Of a stretch of 64,000 nucleotides of DNA, positions 61,161-64,000 are shown one piece after another. The stretch comes from Bog-756 sp963701325 (GTDB lineage Bacteria; Actinomycetota; Acidimicrobiia; Acidimicrobiales; RAAP-2), in assembly GCA_963701325.1 (NCBI GenBank), contig OY969604.1:1054001-1118000 (forward strand), written 5' to 3'. The notes beneath the pieces were generated by a model, which worked only from the letters and a program-made list of their open reading frames with translations, had not been told where the DNA came from and did no database searches. How positions within the stretch are numbered: the first letter of the stretch is position 1; every line of letters begins with the position of its first letter. The position numbers and the translations under genes are program-made.

Positions 61161-61286
61161 GGTTCGAACGTAGTCCCATCACTTCCTCTGTCCATCGCCA
61201 CTTCGGATACGAGGCGAACGATCGGGCGCCGACACCGCGGTCCGGTGCCAGTTCTCCCAGGTCACCGCAGCCAGAGGGGGCCCGAA
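61161..61286 (+). repeat. T-arm-bounded repeat unit, copy at 61.2 kb
   Basis: First box TTCGAACGTAGTCCCATC at 61163. The second, degraded box (AGGGGGCCCGAACC) lies at about 61275-61287, a spacing of about 118 bp. CTCCCAGGTCACCGCAGCC before it matches the conserved stretch in the other units. Occupies most of the 346-bp gap upstream of the P450 gene; nothing else is seen in that gap. Confidence 0.7.
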
Positions 61287-61400
61287 CCGATTGGGGTGAC
61301 GTCATTTCGAGGATTCGGGACCAGCGTCATGCGACATCGGGGCCCACCCATCTCACTCGAACGCAGTCATCCCATCGAACGCCGTGCCCGAGCCCGAATC

Positions 61401-62630
61401 TCACCCGACGAACCGCTCGGGGGACCACCGGGCAAGCTCGCCGGCCACAACGGGATCCCGGGTCGGTACAACGGCGAGCTGTCCCGCGTGCGACGGTCTG
61501 GCGCCCGACGCCTCGACCATCGAGTCCGCCACTACCGCCGCGCTCAACGGTCCGAGCAGCAGCCCTTCCGCCCCGTGACCGGTGGCCACGAAGGCGTTCG
61601 ACCATCCGGGAACCGGGCCGACGAGCGGGATCCCGTCAGCACTGACCGGCCGGGACCCCACACGTACCTCGACCAACTCGGCGGCACCCAATCCGGGTGC
61701 GGTCCTCAGGCACTCCCGCAGGAGTTGGTGCACCCCGTCTACGGTCACCCGGTGGTCGAACCCGGCCTCGGCCTCCATGGTCCCGCCGCAGGCGACCCGG
61801 CCGCCCGGCCAGGGGACCAGGTAGAACCCGAGCACCGGTTGGACGATGGCCCACGTCGACGTGTCGGTGTCCGGAAGGCGGACATGAACGATCTGGCCTT
61901 TGAGCGGCCCGACCGGCAGGGCCACCTGGAGGTCTCCGGCCAGCTCCTCGGTCCACGCCCCGCCGCAGAGGGCCACCGCCCCGGCTGGGATGTCGCCGCT
62001 GTCGGTACGCACCGCTTGCACACGGTCTGCACCGGGAACACCGATGATCGCGGTGACCGTACTCTCTCGCCACGTCACCCCCCGGCGCTCGGCTGCGCCT
62101 TGCAGTGCGCCCCGTAGGACCCTGCCGTCCACCCGCCGCCCGTGCGGGTTGTAGAGCGCCCGCCGGACAGCGCCGAGGACCGGAACACGGCGGCGAGCCG
62201 CCTCAGGATCCAGCTCCTCGACACCCACGTCTCGGCCAAGGATCAGCTTCGAAGCTGCCTCCATGGTCGTGTCGTCACCCGGACGCTCGGCGACCAGCAG
62301 CGAGCCGGTCTGGGCATAGCCGGTGTCGACACACCCGTCGGCGTCCAGCTGGTCGACCAGGCTCTCGTAGTGACTCGCTGCGGCACGTCCGACGGCGAAG
62401 GCCCCAGGTGCGGGATCCAGGTTCGTCTCGGGTGAGAGGATGCCAGCCCCGGCGTCGCTGGCCCTACCCGGGTCGTGTCGGTCGACCACCACGACACTGG
62501 CACCACGCAGGGAGAGCTCGTAGGCGAGCGCCGTCCCCACCAGACCACCGCCCACCACCACACAGTCGGTGGACTGACCTGCCCCAGCTGACCGATCGCT
62601 TGCAGCGGCAGTCGTCGAAGACCGACTCAC
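61401..62630 (-). CDS. FAD-dependent amine/amino-acid oxidoreductase (DAO family)
   Basis: A 409-residue DAO-fold flavoprotein: VVVGGGLVGTALAYELSLRG dinucleotide motif near residue 24, ALCGGAWTEELAGDL, and VRVGSRPVSADGIPLVGPVP plus ATGHGAEGLLLGPLSA near the C-terminus, as in glycine oxidase (ThiO) and D-amino-acid dehydrogenases. It oxidises an amine or amino acid, or possibly a hydroxy acid, to the imine/keto form. Monocistronic; GTG start without a clear ribosome site. Confidence 0.85.
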   Translation of the reverse strand: MSRSSTTAAASDRSAGAGQSTDCVVVGGGLVGTALAYELSLRGASVVVVDRHDPGRASDAGAGILSPETNLDPAPGAFAVGRAAASHYESLVDQLDADGCVDTGYAQTGSLLVAERPGDDTTMEAASKLILGRDVGVEELDPEAARRRVPVLGAVRRALYNPHGRRVDGRVLRGALQGAAERRGVTWRESTVTAIIGVPGADRVQAVRTDSGDIPAGAVALCGGAWTEELAGDLQVALPVGPLKGQIVHVRLPDTDTSTWAIVQPVLGFYLVPWPGGRVACGGTMEAEAGFDHRVTVDGVHQLLRECLRTAPGLGAAELVEVRVGSRPVSADGIPLVGPVPGWSNAFVATGHGAEGLLLGPLSAAVVADSMVEASGARPSHAGQLAVVPTRDPVVAGELARWSPERFVG

Positions 62631-62807
62631 TCGACGACCACGACGTTACGACTGGGCCTGCGCCGGCACAGCGGGCGGCACAGCGGTGTCCGAGGTCGGT
62701 TTCGCCCCGGACTGGTCCATGCCGAAATCATTCCACGTGGATCAACCGCGATCCTCGTGGCGCTCGGCTGCCGGTCGAACCGGAGGGCTTTGGCCAGCTG
62801 CCCCTGC

Positions 62808-64000
62808 TCAGGGCGCCAGAGTGGAAACGTCACCCGGCCGACCACAGGTCGACGGAGCCGGCTGTCCAGCCAGGCGGGCGTTCATCCACGCCACGATGGT
62901 CGGAGCAGCTTCGAACACGACGGTGCCGTGGGTCGCTCCCGTCACGTGAAGGTACTGGACTGTGTCTCCGATCGGACAGGCCTTGGTGGTCACGAACGAG
63001 TCGGTCAGCGCGGGGGGCACGGTGCGGTCGGCGGTCCCCTGCACCACCAGCATCGGGAACAGTGTCCTCACCGTGCCGGGGTCGTTGGCTCGGGCGTGGG
63101 CGACGACGACCGGGTCATCCTCGGCACTCTGCAGGAAGACCTGTGCAGGTCGGAGGTGATGCACGGCAATGGCCGCAGCGACCTGGTCCGAGCATCCACG
63201 GGTGACTTCGGTCGAGGCGAAGTGCGCACCAGCCGCGGTGAAGACATCGGAGAGCGGCAGATCGTCGTAGGTCTGCGTCCACGAGTAGGCGGCCGGAATG
63301 CTGTAGGGCATGAATTGGGCGCCGAGAGGAGTTCCGATCACCGCGATCAGGGTGCTCAGTCCGGTGGCCGGCGCAGCGGCGACGACACCGATCACGTGCA
63401 GTTCGGGGGCATAGGTGGGTGCCATCTGCGCAGCGAACAGAGCCGCGTGACCTCCTTGGGAATGTCCGTAGATGATCACCGTTCCCGACGTGTGGAGCCC
63501 GGTCAGCTGGCGCGCAGCCCGTGTGGCGTCGAGCACGGCCGTACCCTCACTGGCGCCGAGCAGATACGGGTGAACGCCGTCAGCCACGCCGAGACCCTGA
63601 TAGTCGGCTGCCGCGATGACGTACCCGGCCGTCAGGTACCCGTCCAGAGCCGGGATGAGGTAGGGGCCGGAGCCACCCCCGGCGTCGGTGAACAGTGAGG
63701 GAGCGCACTGGGCGGCGAATCCGGATGTGCCGTGCGCCCAGGCGATGATCGGGTAGCCATCGATGGGGGCATGCCTCGACGGGACGATGACGTATCCGGA
63801 CTCCGCCTCGTCGGCGCCATAGATGGTCGTCGAATGGAAGAGGATCCGCCAGACTGTCGCGCCGGCGGGAACCCCGGGGATCCCGTTGACCCTGACCGAA
63901 CGGATGAGGGTGCCCGGTGCCGCTGGGGGAAGCGGTCGGGGGGGTGTGTAGAAGGCGGGAACAGCGCTCGGGATCGCCGACCCGCCGGTGAGCGTCGTCG
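62808..64000 (-). CDS. Secretory lipase/esterase (LIP family), 5' end cut by window edge
   Basis: At least 397 residues of an alpha/beta hydrolase of the secretory lipase family: a preceding strand-turn YPIIAWAHGTSGFAAQCAPS with the oxyanion HGT, YQGLGVADG, nucleophile elbow IYGHSQGGHAAL, acid region VVQGTADRTVPP and catalytic His in TGATHGTVVFEAAP. The start lies beyond the right edge, so the expected signal peptide is not visible. Such enzymes hydrolyse triacylglycerols or other esters outside the cell. Confidence 0.88.
   Translation of the reverse strand, partial: TTLTGGSAIPSAVPAFYTPPRPLPPAAPGTLIRSVRVNGIPGVPAGATVWRILFHSTTIYGADEAESGYVIVPSRHAPIDGYPIIAWAHGTSGFAAQCAPSLFTDAGGGSGPYLIPALDGYLTAGYVIAAADYQGLGVADGVHPYLLGASEGTAVLDATRAARQLTGLHTSGTVIIYGHSQGGHAALFAAQMAPTYAPELHVIGVVAAAPATGLSTLIAVIGTPLGAQFMPYSIPAAYSWTQTYDDLPLSDVFTAAGAHFASTEVTRGCSDQVAAAIAVHHLRPAQVFLQSAEDDPVVVAHARANDPGTVRTLFPMLVVQGTADRTVPPALTDSFVTTKACPIGDTVQYLHVTGATHGTVVFEAAPTIVAWMNARLAGQPAPSTCGRPGDVSTLAP

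Overview
The window is high-GC actinobacterial chromosome, most likely from the class Acidimicrobiia. This rests on strongly GC-biased third codon positions in the core genes, F420-type and mycolic-actinomycete-type gene sets, DUF2510/DUF1707 proteins, many leaderless promoters (TANNNT six or seven bases before ATG/GTG), and a secreted protein built from GYWLVASDGGVFAFGDA-type repeats that I associate with Acidimicrobiia. No rRNA is present, so the assignment is inference.

Layout. (1) 1-10.4 kb: an oxidative catabolic locus whose content and order recall, from memory, the M. tuberculosis cyp51 region (Rv0760c-Rv0771): SDR, carboxymuconolactone-decarboxylase-like protein and 3-hydroxyisobutyrate-dehydrogenase-like protein on the minus strand, divergent from a tightly overlapping operon tetR-P450-SDR-CYP51-ferredoxin-SnoaL-like. 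A zinc alcohol dehydrogenase and a Baeyer-Villiger-type monooxygenase follow. (2) 10.5-15.6 kb: an SOS-box-controlled mutagenesis cassette imuA'-imuB-dnaE2, with an N-terminally short ImuB and a +1 frameshift in dnaE2. (3) 15.8-25.8 kb: ordinary core genes: a DUF2510 membrane protein, holA, a FolP2-like dihydropteroate synthase, a thioredoxin-TPR protein, an aminoglycoside-phosphotransferase-like kinase, a PAC2 protein, a DUF1707 protein, an F420-type oxidoreductase, leuS and tRNA-Ala(GGC).

(4) 25.85-39.52 kb: a 13.7-kb integrated element bounded by a perfect 47-bp duplication of the tRNA-Ala 3' half, with a tyrosine integrase, matching integrase arm-type sites at both ends, HTH regulators, a ParB-like protein, a RepA-like ATPase, and a small terminase plus a large terminase split into ATPase and nuclease genes. 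It has no portal, capsid or tail genes. It carries a type I 3-dehydroquinate dehydratase at one end and an OB-fold membrane protein at the other. The content is that of a phage satellite or a heavily reduced prophage.

(5) 39.5-64 kb: an accessory catabolic region on a somewhat lower-GC background: DMT transporter, branched-chain-type binding lipoprotein, IS630 transposase, alpha/beta hydrolase lipoprotein, ferritin-like protein, kelch/galactose-oxidase-like secreted protein, glyoxalase-fold protein, SDRs, the GYW-repeat protein, a cupin-like protein, then a MarR-led overlapping operon (two amidohydrolase-like proteins around an unusual DegT-family PLP enzyme, and two SDRs), an acyl-CoA dehydrogenase/P450 pair, a FAD amine oxidase and a secreted lipase. 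Dispersed through this region are tRNA-3'-end-like repeats. Three of them (42.2, 46.5 and 61.2 kb) are homologous units with two T-arm-like TTCGAA boxes at a nearly constant 116-118 bp spacing. Each lies just upstream of a minus-strand gene. They are the strongest unexplained signal in the window.
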